In this document: one piece after another, positions 22,478-30,790 of the stretch | How positions within the stretch are numbered: the stretch's first letter is position 1 | Layout: every line of letters starts with the position of its first letter | Origin: Chimaeribacter californicus | GTDB taxonomy: Bacteria; Pseudomonadota; Gammaproteobacteria; Enterobacterales; Enterobacteriaceae | Length of the DNA: 64,000 nt | Assembly: GCF_002858675.1 (NCBI RefSeq) | Contig: NZ_PJZF01000002.1 | Span: forward strand, 340,809-404,808 | Direction of reading: 5' to 3' | Notes under the pieces: generated by a model | Database searches by the model: none | Told to the model about the DNA's origin: nothing | The model's input: only the letters and a program-made list of their open reading frames with translations | Program-made: the position numbers and the translations under genes

Positions 22478-22950
22478 ACAGTGAAAAACAGGAACTCGTG
22501 ACGCTTATTGCTGCGCTGCATGACATAGAGCAATCCTATGCGGATGCCGGGTATGAAGACCAGGCGGGGATTCGTGAAGATCAGGTCAGCGCCTGTCAGC
22601 GGGTATTAGTCACCCTGGGCGGCGATCGTTTTGCTGAGAGTTATCTGCCGTTCTTGCGGCAAATGAATGGCTTTGATCTTAACGGCGTGCGGTTATTTGG
22701 TTATTTCGATGACAAAGAGGATGAGCGGGATTTACGTAAACAATCAGCCAATTTACACGCCGTGCCTGACCTGTTTCCTGATGCATTTAAAAACGGTGCG
22801 GTCGTCGGTGAAACGGACATGGATATTCTGTTTTTTAACCGGGAGACCTCTGTTTATGAAAGCCGCGATTTTATCGGCGTAGAACGCGTAAATGAACGCT
22901 ACCGCACGATAACCGGCTTGCTGAGGGCGCTCATCGCCTTAATTGAATAA
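22474..22950 (+). CDS. SMI1/KNR4 (YrhA-like) immunity protein
   Basis: Probable cognate immunity protein for the HNH toxin, 158 aa, cytoplasmic, acidic. The core LPFLRQMNGFDLNGVRLFGY resembles the SMI1/KNR4 superfamily, a common immunity fold in polymorphic toxin systems, with the closest resemblance to YrhA-type proteins; ETDMDILFFNRETSVYESRDF fits the later strands. Its ATG overlaps the toxin stop by four bases and is preceded by GAGG inside the toxin gene, so the two are translated together, as toxin-immunity pairs usually are. GC content is low like that of the toxin gene. Function is inferred from position and fold resemblance. Confidence 0.72.
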   Translation: MNSEKQELVTLIAALHDIEQSYADAGYEDQAGIREDQVSACQRVLVTLGGDRFAESYLPFLRQMNGFDLNGVRLFGYFDDKEDERDLRKQSANLHAVPDLFPDAFKNGAVVGETDMDILFFNRETSVYESRDFIGVERVNERYRTITGLLRALIALIE

Positions 22951-22986
22951 GTGATGTGGCATCTTGATAAAAAGGGGCTTCAAAGG

Positions 22987-23006
22987 TACTGTTTTTATAT
23001 ACAGCA
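22987..23006 (+). promoter_or_regulatory. Second LexA (SOS) box, upstream of umuC, inside the insertion
   Basis: TACTGTTTTTATATACAGCA holds a full CTGT-N8-ACAG core with AT-rich middle, 37 bp after the immunity gene and 77 bp before umuC. A -35-like TTGATA lies at 22964-22969, 17 bp upstream of TACTGT. It gives umuC an SOS promoter independent of the umuD one. Confidence 0.82.
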
Positions 23007-23018
23007 AATTCAGGAACC

Positions 23019-23099
23019 ATGCTTATGTTGCCTTTCCGCTCTATTAAGATGTTCATCATCTCCCCCGCCGCCAGCCGCCACTATGTTCGCCCTGGTTGA
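23019..23099 (+). CDS. Short leader ORF fused to the umuD tail, coupled to umuC
   Basis: An ATG at 23019, preceded by CAGGAAC at ribosome-site distance, opens a 26-codon frame reading MLMLPFRSIKMF followed by [14 protein letters not shown], the exact C-terminal tail of UmuD, and the same TGA. umuC starts inside it in another frame, exactly as it would in an uninterrupted umuDC operon. It probably has no protein function but would preserve translational coupling of umuC. Translation is inferred, not shown. Confidence 0.5.
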   Translation: MLMLPFRSIKMFIISPAASRHYVRPG

Positions 23100-23106
23100 T
23101 GTAAAT
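23054..23106 (+). repeat. 53-bp direct repeat, right copy (umuD end/umuC start)
   Basis: Right flank of the insertion, identical to 21104-21156. After it the sequence continues into intact umuC (AGCTTTTATGCCTC). Confidence 0.97.
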
Positions 23107-24345
23107 AGCTTTTATGCCTCGTGCGAGACCGTGTTCCGGCCCGATTTATGGGGAAAGCCGGTGGCGGTGCTGAGCAACAATGACGGCTGCGTGATCGCCT
23201 GTAACGCGCAGGCGCGGCGGCTGGGGCTGAAAACCGGTGACCCCTATTTCAAACTGGGCGACTATTTCCGGGCGCATGGCGTGCATGTTTTCAGCTCTAA
23301 CTACGCGCTGTACGCCGATATCTCCAACCGGGTGATGACCATTCTGGAAGAGATGGCCCCGGCCACGGAGATCTACTCCATCGATGAGAGTTGGCTCCTG
23401 TTGCAGGGCATGGCGCGGCTGATGCCGCTGGAGGAGTATGGCCGCCGGGTGCAGGCGCGGGTGCAAAAAGAGGCGCATGTGGCAGTCGGCGTCGGCATCG
23501 CCCCGACCAAAACCCTGGCCAAGCTGGCGAACCACGCGGCCAAGCGGTGGCGGAAAACCGGCGGCGTGGTCGATCTCAGTGACCCGCTGCGCCAGCGCAA
23601 GCTGATGGCGCTGGTGCCGGTGTCTGAAGTGTGGGGCATTGGCGGCCGCCTCAGCAAAAGGCTGATGCTGATGGGCATCCATACCGCGCTGGATCTGGCG
23701 CAGGCCAATACCGGGCTTATCCGCAAACAGTTCGGCGTGGTGCTGGAGCGCACGGTGCGTGAGCTGCGCGGCGAATCCTGCCTGGCGCTGGAGCTGGAGC
23801 CTGCGGCAAAACAGCAGATTGTGTGCAGCCGCTCTTTCGGCCACCGGCTCACCGCCAAAGAGGAGGTGCGCCAGGCGGTGTGCGCCTTTGCGGAGCGGGC
23901 GGCGGAGAAGCTGCGCGGCGAGCGCCGCTATTGCCGCCAGGTCACGGTGTTTATCCGCACCAGCCCGCATGACGCCAGCGGCGATCACTACACCCCGCAC
24001 GCCACTGCCCAATGCCAGACGCCCACCCAGGACACGCGCGACATTATTGCGCTGGCGATGCAGGCGTTTGAGCACATCTGGCAGACAGGTTATCGCTACA
24101 TGAAAGCGGGCGTGATGCTGGGGGATTTTTACAACGAAGGCGTGGCGCAGCTCGGCCTGTTTGATGAGCTGGCCCCGCGCGCCAACAGCGAAGCGCTGAT
24201 GCAGGTGGTAGACCGCCTGAACCGCACCGGCAAAGGCTCGCTGTGGTTCGCCGGTCAGGGTGTGCAGAAAAGCTGGCAGATGCGGCGGGCGATGCTCTCA
24301 CCCGCCTACACCACCCGCTTTGCCGATCTGCCGGTGGTGAAGTAG
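23083..24345 (+). CDS. umuC: DNA polymerase V catalytic subunit UmuC
   Basis: Y-family translesion polymerase, 420 aa (E. coli 422). Active-site motifs are [18 protein letters not shown] (first Asp), SSNYALYADISNRVM, EIYSIDESWLLL (second acidic pair), VGVGIAPTKTLAKLANHAAKRW, and the little-finger and C-terminal segments ending MLSPAYTTRFADLPVVK. The frame can be read 44 codons further upstream through the insertion, but MFALVDVN is the family start and sits in the 53-bp repeat overlapping the umuD-like tail. It appears intact and has its own LexA box, so polymerase V synthesis may survive the insertion. Its 3' end is partly duplicated at 27633. Confidence 0.96.
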   Translation: MFALVDVNSFYASCETVFRPDLWGKPVAVLSNNDGCVIACNAQARRLGLKTGDPYFKLGDYFRAHGVHVFSSNYALYADISNRVMTILEEMAPATEIYSIDESWLLLQGMARLMPLEEYGRRVQARVQKEAHVAVGVGIAPTKTLAKLANHAAKRWRKTGGVVDLSDPLRQRKLMALVPVSEVWGIGGRLSKRLMLMGIHTALDLAQANTGLIRKQFGVVLERTVRELRGESCLALELEPAAKQQIVCSRSFGHRLTAKEEVRQAVCAFAERAAEKLRGERRYCRQVTVFIRTSPHDASGDHYTPHATAQCQTPTQDTRDIIALAMQAFEHIWQTGYRYMKAGVMLGDFYNEGVAQLGLFDELAPRANSEALMQVVDRLNRTGKGSLWFAGQGVQKSWQMRRAMLSPAYTTRFADLPVVK

Positions 24346-24391
24346 CCGGAAAATAAGGAGGCCGGGGCAGCCTGAGCGTTGTTCACCTTAA

Positions 24392-25318
24392 TTATGTGTT
24401 GTGCTCCTGAGGCTGAGAAGAGGGATTTGTACGTATATGCAACAAGTCCTCAAGGCCAATACGGCGCAACATTTCCGCCCGCACACGGTCCGCCATGGCG
24501 TTGACGATTTCAGCGCCGTCCTGAGACGGGTCGATATGGCGGCGGAACGGGCGGCTGCCTGACGGCATCGCCACGATGTCGACAATCGCACGGGCGACGT
24601 CCGCGACATCGGCATCCGCCGGCTCAAGCGCGGCCAGGCCAGCAAGGCTCTGCTCCGGCACCCCGGCGTAGGGGCCGTTGTGATATTCGGCCGCCCTGGC
24701 GCTATCGGCAGGCGTGCCGGAGTGAACGAAATGGTTTGTCCCTTTCGTAAACGCCCCCGGCACGATAATGGAGGTTTCAATCCCCCAGCGAGCCAGTTCC
24801 CCGGCATAAGACACGGCCAGAGAATCCATCGCGGCTTTGGCGGCAAAATAGGGAGCCAGGTAAGGCGGCGTGCCGCCCCGGGCGCTGCTGGATGACACCC
24901 ACAACACCAACCCACTGCCCTGCTGACGCAGGTAAGGCAACGCAGCGCGGTTCACCCGTTGGGTGCTCAGCACGTTGATGTCATAAAGCTGGGCAAATTG
25001 TTCAGGGAGAAAAGCCTCTGCCGGGCCGAACGACATATGCCCGGCATTGTGAATCACCACGTCAAGGCGCCCGGCCTCGTCGATAATTTTCGCAATACCC
25101 GCCTCCACGGAGCCACTGTCGGCAACATCCAGCTCCACGCTACGCAGATCTACCTGATGCGCATGGGCGTAGCGGGCTACCTCCGCAACCTGGGGTGCAT
25201 TACGCCCCTGCGTCTCCCGCATACTGGCATAAACGGTGTGCCCGGCGTGGGCCAGTGCGCGTGCGGTAAGGGCGCCAAACCCACTGGATGCCCCGGTGAT
25301 AACGATGACATGTTTCAT
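24392..25318 (-). CDS. SDR-family oxidoreductase (308 aa)
   Basis: NAD(P)-dependent short-chain dehydrogenase of the longer classical type. Cofactor motif ITGASSGFGALTARAL at residues 6-21, NAGH near 92, serine in VLWVSSSSARGG near 142 and YFAAKAAMDSL (YxxxK) near 160. The C-terminal extension after residue 250 (PSGSRPFRRHIDPSQDGAEI) is seen in SDRs annotated only generically. Substrate unknown. It lies 41 bp after another SDR gene on the same strand; both probably form an operon controlled by the divergent LysR regulator. The block lies between umuC and a decayed copy of the umuC end. Confidence 0.9.
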   Translation of the reverse strand: MKHVIVITGASSGFGALTARALAHAGHTVYASMRETQGRNAPQVAEVARYAHAHQVDLRSVELDVADSGSVEAGIAKIIDEAGRLDVVIHNAGHMSFGPAEAFLPEQFAQLYDINVLSTQRVNRAALPYLRQQGSGLVLWVSSSSARGGTPPYLAPYFAAKAAMDSLAVSYAGELARWGIETSIIVPGAFTKGTNHFVHSGTPADSARAAEYHNGPYAGVPEQSLAGLAALEPADADVADVARAIVDIVAMPSGSRPFRRHIDPSQDGAEIVNAMADRVRAEMLRRIGLEDLLHIRTNPSSQPQEHNT

Positions 25319-25359
25319 ATGTTTCTCCAGACAATAAGGTTAACGGACAGCAGAGCGAT

Positions 25360-26100
25360 TCAGATAATCCCGCCATTGGCGCGGAGGGTTTGGCCGTTGA
25401 TCCAGCCGCCGTCCGGGCCGGCCAGGAAAGCGACAGTGGCAGCGATATCCTGTGGCTGGCCCAAACGTTCCAGCGGGGCCAGTCTGGAAAGCCGGTCGAC
25501 AACCTCCTGTGGCTTGCCATTCAGGAAAAGATCCGTCGCGGTTGGCCCGGGTGCCACTGCGTTGACGGTAATGTTGCGGCCGCGCAACTCTTTGGCGAAG
25601 ACGCTGGTCATCGCCTCTACGGCCGCTTTGGTACCGGCATACACGCCATAAGTGGGTTGCAGCATCGCCACTACGCTTGAGGAAAAGTTGATCACCCGGC
25701 CGCCATCGCGCATGCGTCTGGCCGCTTCCCGCATCGTGTTGAACGTACCCTTGAAGTTGATGTCGATTTGCCGATCCAGGGTTTCATCGTCTGTTTCAGC
25801 CAGGGTCGCCAGGGCCATGATACCGGCGTTGTTGACCACGACGTCGACACTGCCGAAATACTGCTCTGTTTCATTAAACAGGCGGCGTACATCCTCAGCA
25901 CTGGCCACATTCGCCTTAACGGCCAACGCCTGCCCGCCCTGTGCCTGGATAGCCGCCACCAGGGCATCCGCCTCTGTTGCGCTGCTGGCGTAGTTCACCA
26001 CTACGCTGAAGCCATCCTGGGAAAGACGCCGGGCGATTTCACTGCCGATACCACGGGAGGCGCCGGTAACGATGGCTACTTTGCTGTCAGAAGTGTTCAT
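25360..26100 (-). CDS. SDR-family oxidoreductase (246 aa), glucose/3-oxoacyl reductase-like
   Basis: Classical short-chain dehydrogenase: IVTGASRGIGSEIARRL at residues 10-26, VVNNAGIMALATL near 88, NFSSSVVAM with the catalytic serine near 138, YGVYAGTKAAVEAM with YxxxK near 151, and the C-terminal FLAGPDGGWINGQTLRANGG. Length 246 is normal. It heads the two-gene SDR operon; the upstream 210 bp to the next small gene is AT-richer and probably holds its promoter. Substrate cannot be told from the sequence. Confidence 0.92.
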   Translation of the reverse strand: MNTSDSKVAIVTGASRGIGSEIARRLSQDGFSVVVNYASSATEADALVAAIQAQGGQALAVKANVASAEDVRRLFNETEQYFGSVDVVVNNAGIMALATLAETDDETLDRQIDINFKGTFNTMREAARRMRDGGRVINFSSSVVAMLQPTYGVYAGTKAAVEAMTSVFAKELRGRNITVNAVAPGPTATDLFLNGKPQEVVDRLSRLAPLERLGQPQDIAATVAFLAGPDGGWINGQTLRANGGII

Positions 26101-26310
26101 GGCTTTTCCTGTCTGTTAGTTGAGTTGGGTGTGTGGTGCAGGAACAGAGTCTCACAGCGGATATTTGGGATAAATGCCCCATTTTCGCCTTCACTATTCA
26201 ATATTCATCAACAATAAATGCGCAATTTGGTCTATAGCGGGGGCCTTATCGGGTGAGAGAGACGGGGGTTCGTGTGAGCCCGGGTTGGGCCGCCGTAAAA
26301 TAAGCGGGTT

Positions 26311-26586
26311 TCAGGGCTGGCCGGTGTCTTTGTTACGTGCCGCGTACCGCCTGCGGGCCGCCAGCCCTGCCGGCGGTACCAGAAACACCAGCGTCCCCAC
26401 GGCAAGCTCCATGGCGATGCTGTAACCGGCTGCTATGCCCATCAGGCCATGAATGGCACAAGCCACCAGCCAGAGCAGCGCGAACGCCCTGTCGGCAATG
26501 CCTGGCCTCAGATTGAAAAAACGCGCCAACCGTTGAACGAGCCAGAGCAGACAGAAGCCGGATGCGATAGCGACAAGCGTATGCAT
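26311..26586 (-). CDS. Small membrane protein, unknown function
   Basis: A 91-aa hydrophobic product with three likely transmembrane stretches (LVAIASGFCLLWLVQRLA, FALLWLVACAIHGLMGIAAG, MELAVGTLVFLVPPAGLAA) and a basic, charged C-terminus (RRRYAARNKDTGQP). I do not recognise the family. It lies between the SDR operon and the LysR gene, reading away from the latter, and is part of the accessory block after umuC. A Shine-Dalgarno match is weak (GGGGA 13 bp upstream), so the call rests mainly on the membrane-protein pattern. Confidence 0.6.
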   Translation of the reverse strand: MHTLVAIASGFCLLWLVQRLARFFNLRPGIADRAFALLWLVACAIHGLMGIAAGYSIAMELAVGTLVFLVPPAGLAARRRYAARNKDTGQP

Positions 26587-26717
26587 AGTGATGATCCCCG
26601 ATAAGAAGCCATGAGAGAGCGGAACTCGGTCTCAGGCTGACAGCGTTCCTGCCTGGAATAAAGGGGGCGTATTGGGCAATACTGTTCAGCCTGATGGAAC
26701 AATAAACGTGGAGCTTT

Positions 26718-27602
26718 ATGGATCAGGTTCGTGCCATGAAAATCTTTGTTCGTATCTACGAGCGCAACAGCTTCACTGCCGCCGCCGAGGATCTTGACAT
26801 CCCCCGTGCAACGCTGACGCATGTGATGAACCAGTTCGAACAGTGGCTGGGTACGCGGCTGCTGGAGCGCAGCACCCGGCGGGTACGCCCGACGTTAGAT
26901 GGCGAAGCCTATTACCACCGCTGCGTAAATCTGCTGGCAGAACTGGAAGAGGCGGAGCTTGCTTTCCGGCAGAGCCAGCCTAAAGGCAGGCTCCGGGTAG
27001 ATTTGCATGGCACGTTAGCACGCTTCTTCGTTATCCCGGCGTTGCCGGCGTTTATTCAGCGGTACCCGGGCATTGAGTTATCGTTTAGTGAAACCGACCG
27101 TTTCGTTGATCTTATTCAGGAAGGTGTCGATTGTGTGGTGCGGGCAGGTATGCTCAGGGATTCATCGTTAATCGGCAGGCATCTGGCCAACCTGCCGCAG
27201 GTGACCTGTGCAAGCCCGGCCTATATCAAAACCTATGGCGAACCACAAAACCTGGCCGACCTGATAAACCATAAAGCGATCAACTATGTCTCGCCTACCA
27301 GTGGAAAACCTTTTCCGTTCGAATTTGAGGCGAATGGCGCCATGCAGGAAGTCACGATTCCTACCGCCATCTCCGTGTTTGGTGCAGAAATTTATACGGC
27401 ATCGGCCATTGCCGGGATTGGTCTGATTCAGGTGCCTAAATACCGGATTGCCCGAGAGTTGCAGCAAGGTATTCTGCATGAACTGCTGCCGGGCAACCCG
27501 CCGCCGCCGATGCCGGTCTCGGTTCTCTACCCCCATAACCGGCATCTTTCGCCGCGGGTAAGGGTGTTTGTGGACTGGCTAAAAGAGATCTTCACACGCT
27601 GA
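26718..27602 (+). CDS. LysR-family transcriptional regulator
   Basis: Regulator of 294 aa with an N-terminal winged helix (MKIFVRIYERNSFTAAAEDLDIPRATLTHVMNQFEQWLGTRLLERSTRRVRPT, residues 8-62; described here as one domain) and a periplasmic-binding-protein-like effector domain (GRLRVDLHGTLARFFVIPALPAF, GVDCVVRAGMLRDSSL). It belongs to the CrgA/AaeR-like subgroup typical for regulators beside SDR genes. It is divergent from the small membrane protein and SDR genes, hence probably their activator or repressor. GGAG precedes the ATG. Confidence 0.9.
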   Translation: MDQVRAMKIFVRIYERNSFTAAAEDLDIPRATLTHVMNQFEQWLGTRLLERSTRRVRPTLDGEAYYHRCVNLLAELEEAELAFRQSQPKGRLRVDLHGTLARFFVIPALPAFIQRYPGIELSFSETDRFVDLIQEGVDCVVRAGMLRDSSLIGRHLANLPQVTCASPAYIKTYGEPQNLADLINHKAINYVSPTSGKPFPFEFEANGAMQEVTIPTAISVFGAEIYTASAIAGIGLIQVPKYRIARELQQGILHELLPGNPPPPMPVSVLYPHNRHLSPRVRVFVDWLKEIFTR

Positions 27603-27632
27603 ACCGGCGCTCAGAAAGAAGGCGGGGGCACA

Positions 27633-27687
27633 ATGCGGCGGGCGATGCGCTCACCCGCCTGCACCACCCGCGCCGGTGGTGAAGTAA
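27633..27687 (+). pseudogene. Decayed copy of the umuC 3' end
   Basis: Aligns to 24280-24345, the last 22 codons of umuC. Both begin ATGCGGCGGGCGATGC, continue TCACCCGCCT.CACCACCCGC and end GCCGGTGGTGAAGTA. The copy lacks 11 bases in the middle and differs at a few positions. It lies 30 bp after the LysR gene and marks the right border of the accessory block following umuC. Confidence 0.88.
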
Positions 27688-27696
27688 CGCCTCCGC

Positions 27697-28173
<477 letters not shown>

Positions 28174-28325
28174 TTAAAGTGAAATAGCGTTTCATTATAC
28201 GCCAGAGAGATGACGCTACCGCGATCGGGGTAACGTTTCCGGCCAGGGTACGATATCGCTCAACTGCCGCAGACAAACGATTGCGCTGTGACTATTGTTG
28301 TGAATACAAAGTGTGAAGTTTGATC

Positions 28326-28353
28326 TTGCAGAGTAAAGCGGCGTGCGTATAAT
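28326..28353 (+). promoter_or_regulatory. pyrLBI promoter
   Basis: -35-like TTGCAG at 28326-28331, 16-bp spacer and a perfect TATAAT at 28348-28353, 25 bp before the leader peptide start. Confidence 0.75.
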
Positions 28354-28378
28354 GCGCCACAATTTGCCGGGAGAATCC

Positions 28379-28489
28379 ATGAAAAACGTTGCTGTTTTTG
28401 TTGCTGAATACCGCTGCACCGCCCTGCCCCCGCAGGGGCGCGACGCCGTTTTTCCTCCCGTTGCCCGATCGCAGAATGCCCCTCGTTGA
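28379..28489 (+). CDS. pyrL: pyrBI operon leader peptide
   Basis: A 36-codon leader reading [20 protein letters not shown] then [16 protein letters not shown], with GGGAGA before the ATG. Its last codons lie inside the attenuator stem, and the T/C-rich stretch TTTTTCCTCCCG (about 28449-28460) is the expected UTP-sensitive pause region. When UTP is low, RNA polymerase pauses, the ribosome catches up and prevents the terminator hairpin, allowing pyrBI transcription; this is the known mechanism for the E. coli homologue. E. coli PyrL is 44 aa, so this one is a little shorter. Confidence 0.92.
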   Translation: MKNVAVFVAEYRCTALPPQGRDAVFPPVARSQNAPR

Positions 28490-28502
28490 GGGGCTTTTTT
28501 TT
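28478..28502 (+). terminator. pyrBI attenuator
   Basis: GCCCCTC / GTT / GAGGGGC followed by eight T. The pyrL stop codon TGA lies within the hairpin, as needed for translation-coupled attenuation. Confidence 0.93.
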
Positions 28503-28602
28503 GTCTGCGTTCCGGCGGCAGCTTATGTCACATGCCCGAAAAGATCAGACGCCCGAACATACCGGCATTCCCCTGCACGGGGGAACGAACAGGAGAGCGA
28601 CC

Positions 28603-29550
28603 ATGGCCAACCCGCTGTACCACAAACACATCATCTCAATTAACGATCTCAGCCGCGAGGAGCTGGAGCTGGTGCTCGACACCGCCGCCGCGCTGAAAGC
28701 GCGCCCCCAGCCGGAGCTGCTGAAGCACAGCGTGATCGCCAGTTGTTTTTTTGAGGCGTCCACCCGCACCCGCCTCTCGTTCGAAACCTCCATCCACCGG
28801 CTGGGCGCGTCGGTGGTCGGCTTCTCTGACAGCAGCAACACCTCGCTGGGGAAAAAGGGCGAAACGCTGGCCGATACCATCTCAGTGATCAGCACCTATG
28901 TGGATGCGATTGTGATGCGCCACCCGCAGGAGGGCGCGGCGCGGCTGGCAGCGGAGTTCTCCGGCGGCGTGCCGGTGCTCAATGCCGGGGACGGCGCGAA
29001 CCAGCACCCGACCCAGACCCTGCTGGATCTCTTCACCCTGCGCGAAACCCAGGGGCGGCTGAATAACCTGCACATCGCCATGGTGGGTGACCTGAAATAT
29101 GGCCGCACCGTGCACTCGCTGACCCAGGCGCTGGCGAAATTTGAAGGCAACCGCTTCTACTTCATCGCCCCGGATGCGCTGGCGATGCCGGAGTACATCC
29201 TCGCGATGCTGGAAGAGCGCGGCATTGAATACAGCCTGCATGACAACATTGAAGAAGTGGTGCCGGAGCTGGACATCCTCTACATGACGCGGGTGCAGAA
29301 AGAGCGGCTCGACCCGTCTGAATATGCCAACGTGAAGGCGCAGTTCGTGCTGCGCGCCGCCGACCTGGCCGGCGCACGTGACAACCTCAAGGTGCTGCAC
29401 CCGCTGCCGCGGATTGATGAGATCACGCCGGACGTCGATAAAACGCCTTACGCCTGGTATTTCCAGCAGGCCGGTAACGGCATCTTCGCCCGCCAGGCGC
29501 TGCTGGCGCTGGTCCTGACCCCTGAATTACCCGCTGATCTGACGGCCTGA
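28603..29550 (+). CDS. pyrB: Aspartate carbamoyltransferase catalytic subunit
   Basis: First committed enzyme of pyrimidine synthesis: carbamoyl phosphate + aspartate to carbamoyl-aspartate. The 315-aa chain begins [20 protein letters not shown] (AGGAG 8 bp upstream), carries the carbamoyl-phosphate loop [17 protein letters not shown] (residues 47-63), the 80s loop [24 protein letters not shown] and HPLPRIDEI. Longer readings of the frame run back into the attenuator and are not used. It forms the ATCase holoenzyme with PyrI, whose gene starts 13 bp downstream. Confidence 0.98.
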   Translation: MANPLYHKHIISINDLSREELELVLDTAAALKARPQPELLKHSVIASCFFEASTRTRLSFETSIHRLGASVVGFSDSSNTSLGKKGETLADTISVISTYVDAIVMRHPQEGAARLAAEFSGGVPVLNAGDGANQHPTQTLLDLFTLRETQGRLNNLHIAMVGDLKYGRTVHSLTQALAKFEGNRFYFIAPDALAMPEYILAMLEERGIEYSLHDNIEEVVPELDILYMTRVQKERLDPSEYANVKAQFVLRAADLAGARDNLKVLHPLPRIDEITPDVDKTPYAWYFQQAGNGIFARQALLALVLTPELPADLTA

Positions 29551-29563
29551 AGGAGGCGCAACC

Positions 29564-30028
29564 ATGAGTCATGAAAACAAATTGCAGGTGGAAGCCATCA
29601 AATGCGGCACGGTGATTGACCACATCCCGGCGCGCGTCGGGTTCAAGCTGCTGACGCTGTTCAAGCTGACGGAAACTGAGCAGCGCATCACCATCGGCCT
29701 CAATCTGCCGTCCAACGCGCTTGGGCGCAAAGACATCATCAAAATTGAAAACACCTTCCTGACTGACCAGCAGGTCAACCAGCTGGCGCTCTATGCGCCG
29801 GATGCCACCGTCAACCGCATCGATGACTACGACGTGGTCGGCAAGATCATGCCGACGCTGCCGGAGCAGATCCACGGCGTGCTGCGCTGCCCGAACGGTA
29901 ACTGCATCAGCCGCAGCGAGCCGGTGGCCTCCCGGTTCAGCGTGACTGCCCGCGACGGCGACGTGCGCCTGACCTGCAACTACTGCGAGAAAGCGTTCAG
30001 CCGCCAGGTGGTGCTGAATAACGACTGA
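29564..30028 (+). CDS. pyrI: Aspartate carbamoyltransferase regulatory subunit
   Basis: Allosteric subunit binding CTP/ATP. The 154-aa protein has the nucleotide-binding domain ([17 protein letters not shown], residues 6-22) and the zinc domain with Cys109, Cys114, Cys138 and Cys141 ([19 protein letters not shown]), the same positions as in the E. coli protein. Spacing of 13 bp to pyrB and an AAGGAGG-like site show co-transcription. Confidence 0.98.
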   Translation: MSHENKLQVEAIKCGTVIDHIPARVGFKLLTLFKLTETEQRITIGLNLPSNALGRKDIIKIENTFLTDQQVNQLALYAPDATVNRIDDYDVVGKIMPTLPEQIHGVLRCPNGNCISRSEPVASRFSVTARDGDVRLTCNYCEKAFSRQVVLNND

Positions 30029-30046
30029 CCGGCACGGCGGCGCGGC

Positions 30047-30076
30047 TTGTGCAGGGCGCCGCCCGCTCCTTATAAT
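30047..30076 (+). promoter_or_regulatory. Candidate ridA promoter
   Basis: TTGTGC at 30047-30052, 18-bp spacer and perfect TATAAT at 30071-30076, 34 bp before ridA. It would let ridA be expressed apart from pyrBI. Confidence 0.6.
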
Positions 30077-30110
30077 GCCGGAGATGCTTAACCCATAACC
30101 AGGAGAAGTC

Positions 30111-30497
30111 ATGTCCCGTACCATCAGCACTGAACTCGCCCCGGCCGCCATCGGCCCTTATGTCCAGGGCGTGGACCTCGGCAGTATGATTATTACCTCC
30201 GGCCAGATCCCGGTCTGCCCGAAAACCGGTGCCGTGGCGGACGACATCGCCGCCCAGGCGCGCCAGTCGCTGGAGAACGTCAAAGCCATCGTGGAACAGG
30301 CGGGCCTGAACGTGGCGGATATCGTCAAAACCACGGTGTTCGTGAAAGACCTGAACGACTTCGCCACCGTCAACGCCACCTATGAAGCCTTCTTCAATGA
30401 GCACGACGCCCCGTTCCCGGCGCGCTCCTGCGTGGAAGTGGCCCGCCTGCCGAAAGATGTGAAGATCGAGATCGAAGCGATCGCCGTGCGCCGCTGA
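30111..30497 (+). CDS. ridA: Enamine/imine deaminase RidA
   Basis: Trimeric YjgF/YER057c/UK114 family protein of 128 aa that hydrolyses reactive enamine/imine intermediates such as 2-aminoacrylate, protecting PLP enzymes. Conserved: AAIGPYVQGVDLGSMIITSGQIP, the C-terminal signature RSCVEVARLPKDVKIEIEAIA with the substrate-carboxylate-binding Arg (near residue 105) and the acidic residue near 120. It follows pyrI by 82 bp, the order known from E. coli. Confidence 0.97.
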   Translation: MSRTISTELAPAAIGPYVQGVDLGSMIITSGQIPVCPKTGAVADDIAAQARQSLENVKAIVEQAGLNVADIVKTTVFVKDLNDFATVNATYEAFFNEHDAPFPARSCVEVARLPKDVKIEIEAIAVRR

Positions 30498-30505
30498 TGC
30501 CCTTG

Positions 30506-30533
30506 ACCGGTATGCGCCGCATACCGGTTTCTT
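30506..30533 (+). terminator. Terminator after ridA
   Basis: ACCGGTATGC / GCC-type tight loop / GCATACCGGT followed by TTCTT, 8 bp after the ridA stop. From here to 30790 there is no other feature I can name. Confidence 0.75.
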
Positions 30534-30790
30534 CCCGCCTGCTCCCCCCTTTCCCGGCAACATTACGCGCGCTCCCTACCCGATTCCCGAAGCAGCAACC
30601 ATACTTAAGCCAGCGGCGCTTTTTCCTTTACGCCTTTTGCTCTGACGTAAAGCAGCCCGCTGGCCTCCCGCACCGAAACAGTGCCAAGACGTCCTTTTCT
30701 TTGATTATTCCGGCCGGTTTTACCTGCTGGCACACTTTGTGCGTGGTCCCTGTTGCGCCCTGAACCGCCTGTCTTGTTCGCGAGGTATCA

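Noticed and set aside
22951..23083. 44-residue N-terminal extension of UmuC
   Set aside because: It translates the LexA box and repeat in the wrong frame; the family start MFALVDVN is at 23083.
21104..23106. Reading the 53-bp repeats as att sites of an integrase-driven island
   Set aside because: No integrase or excisionase gene lies between them, and the repeat covers a protein-gene junction, not a tRNA end; a trans-acting integrase cannot be excluded but nothing supports it.
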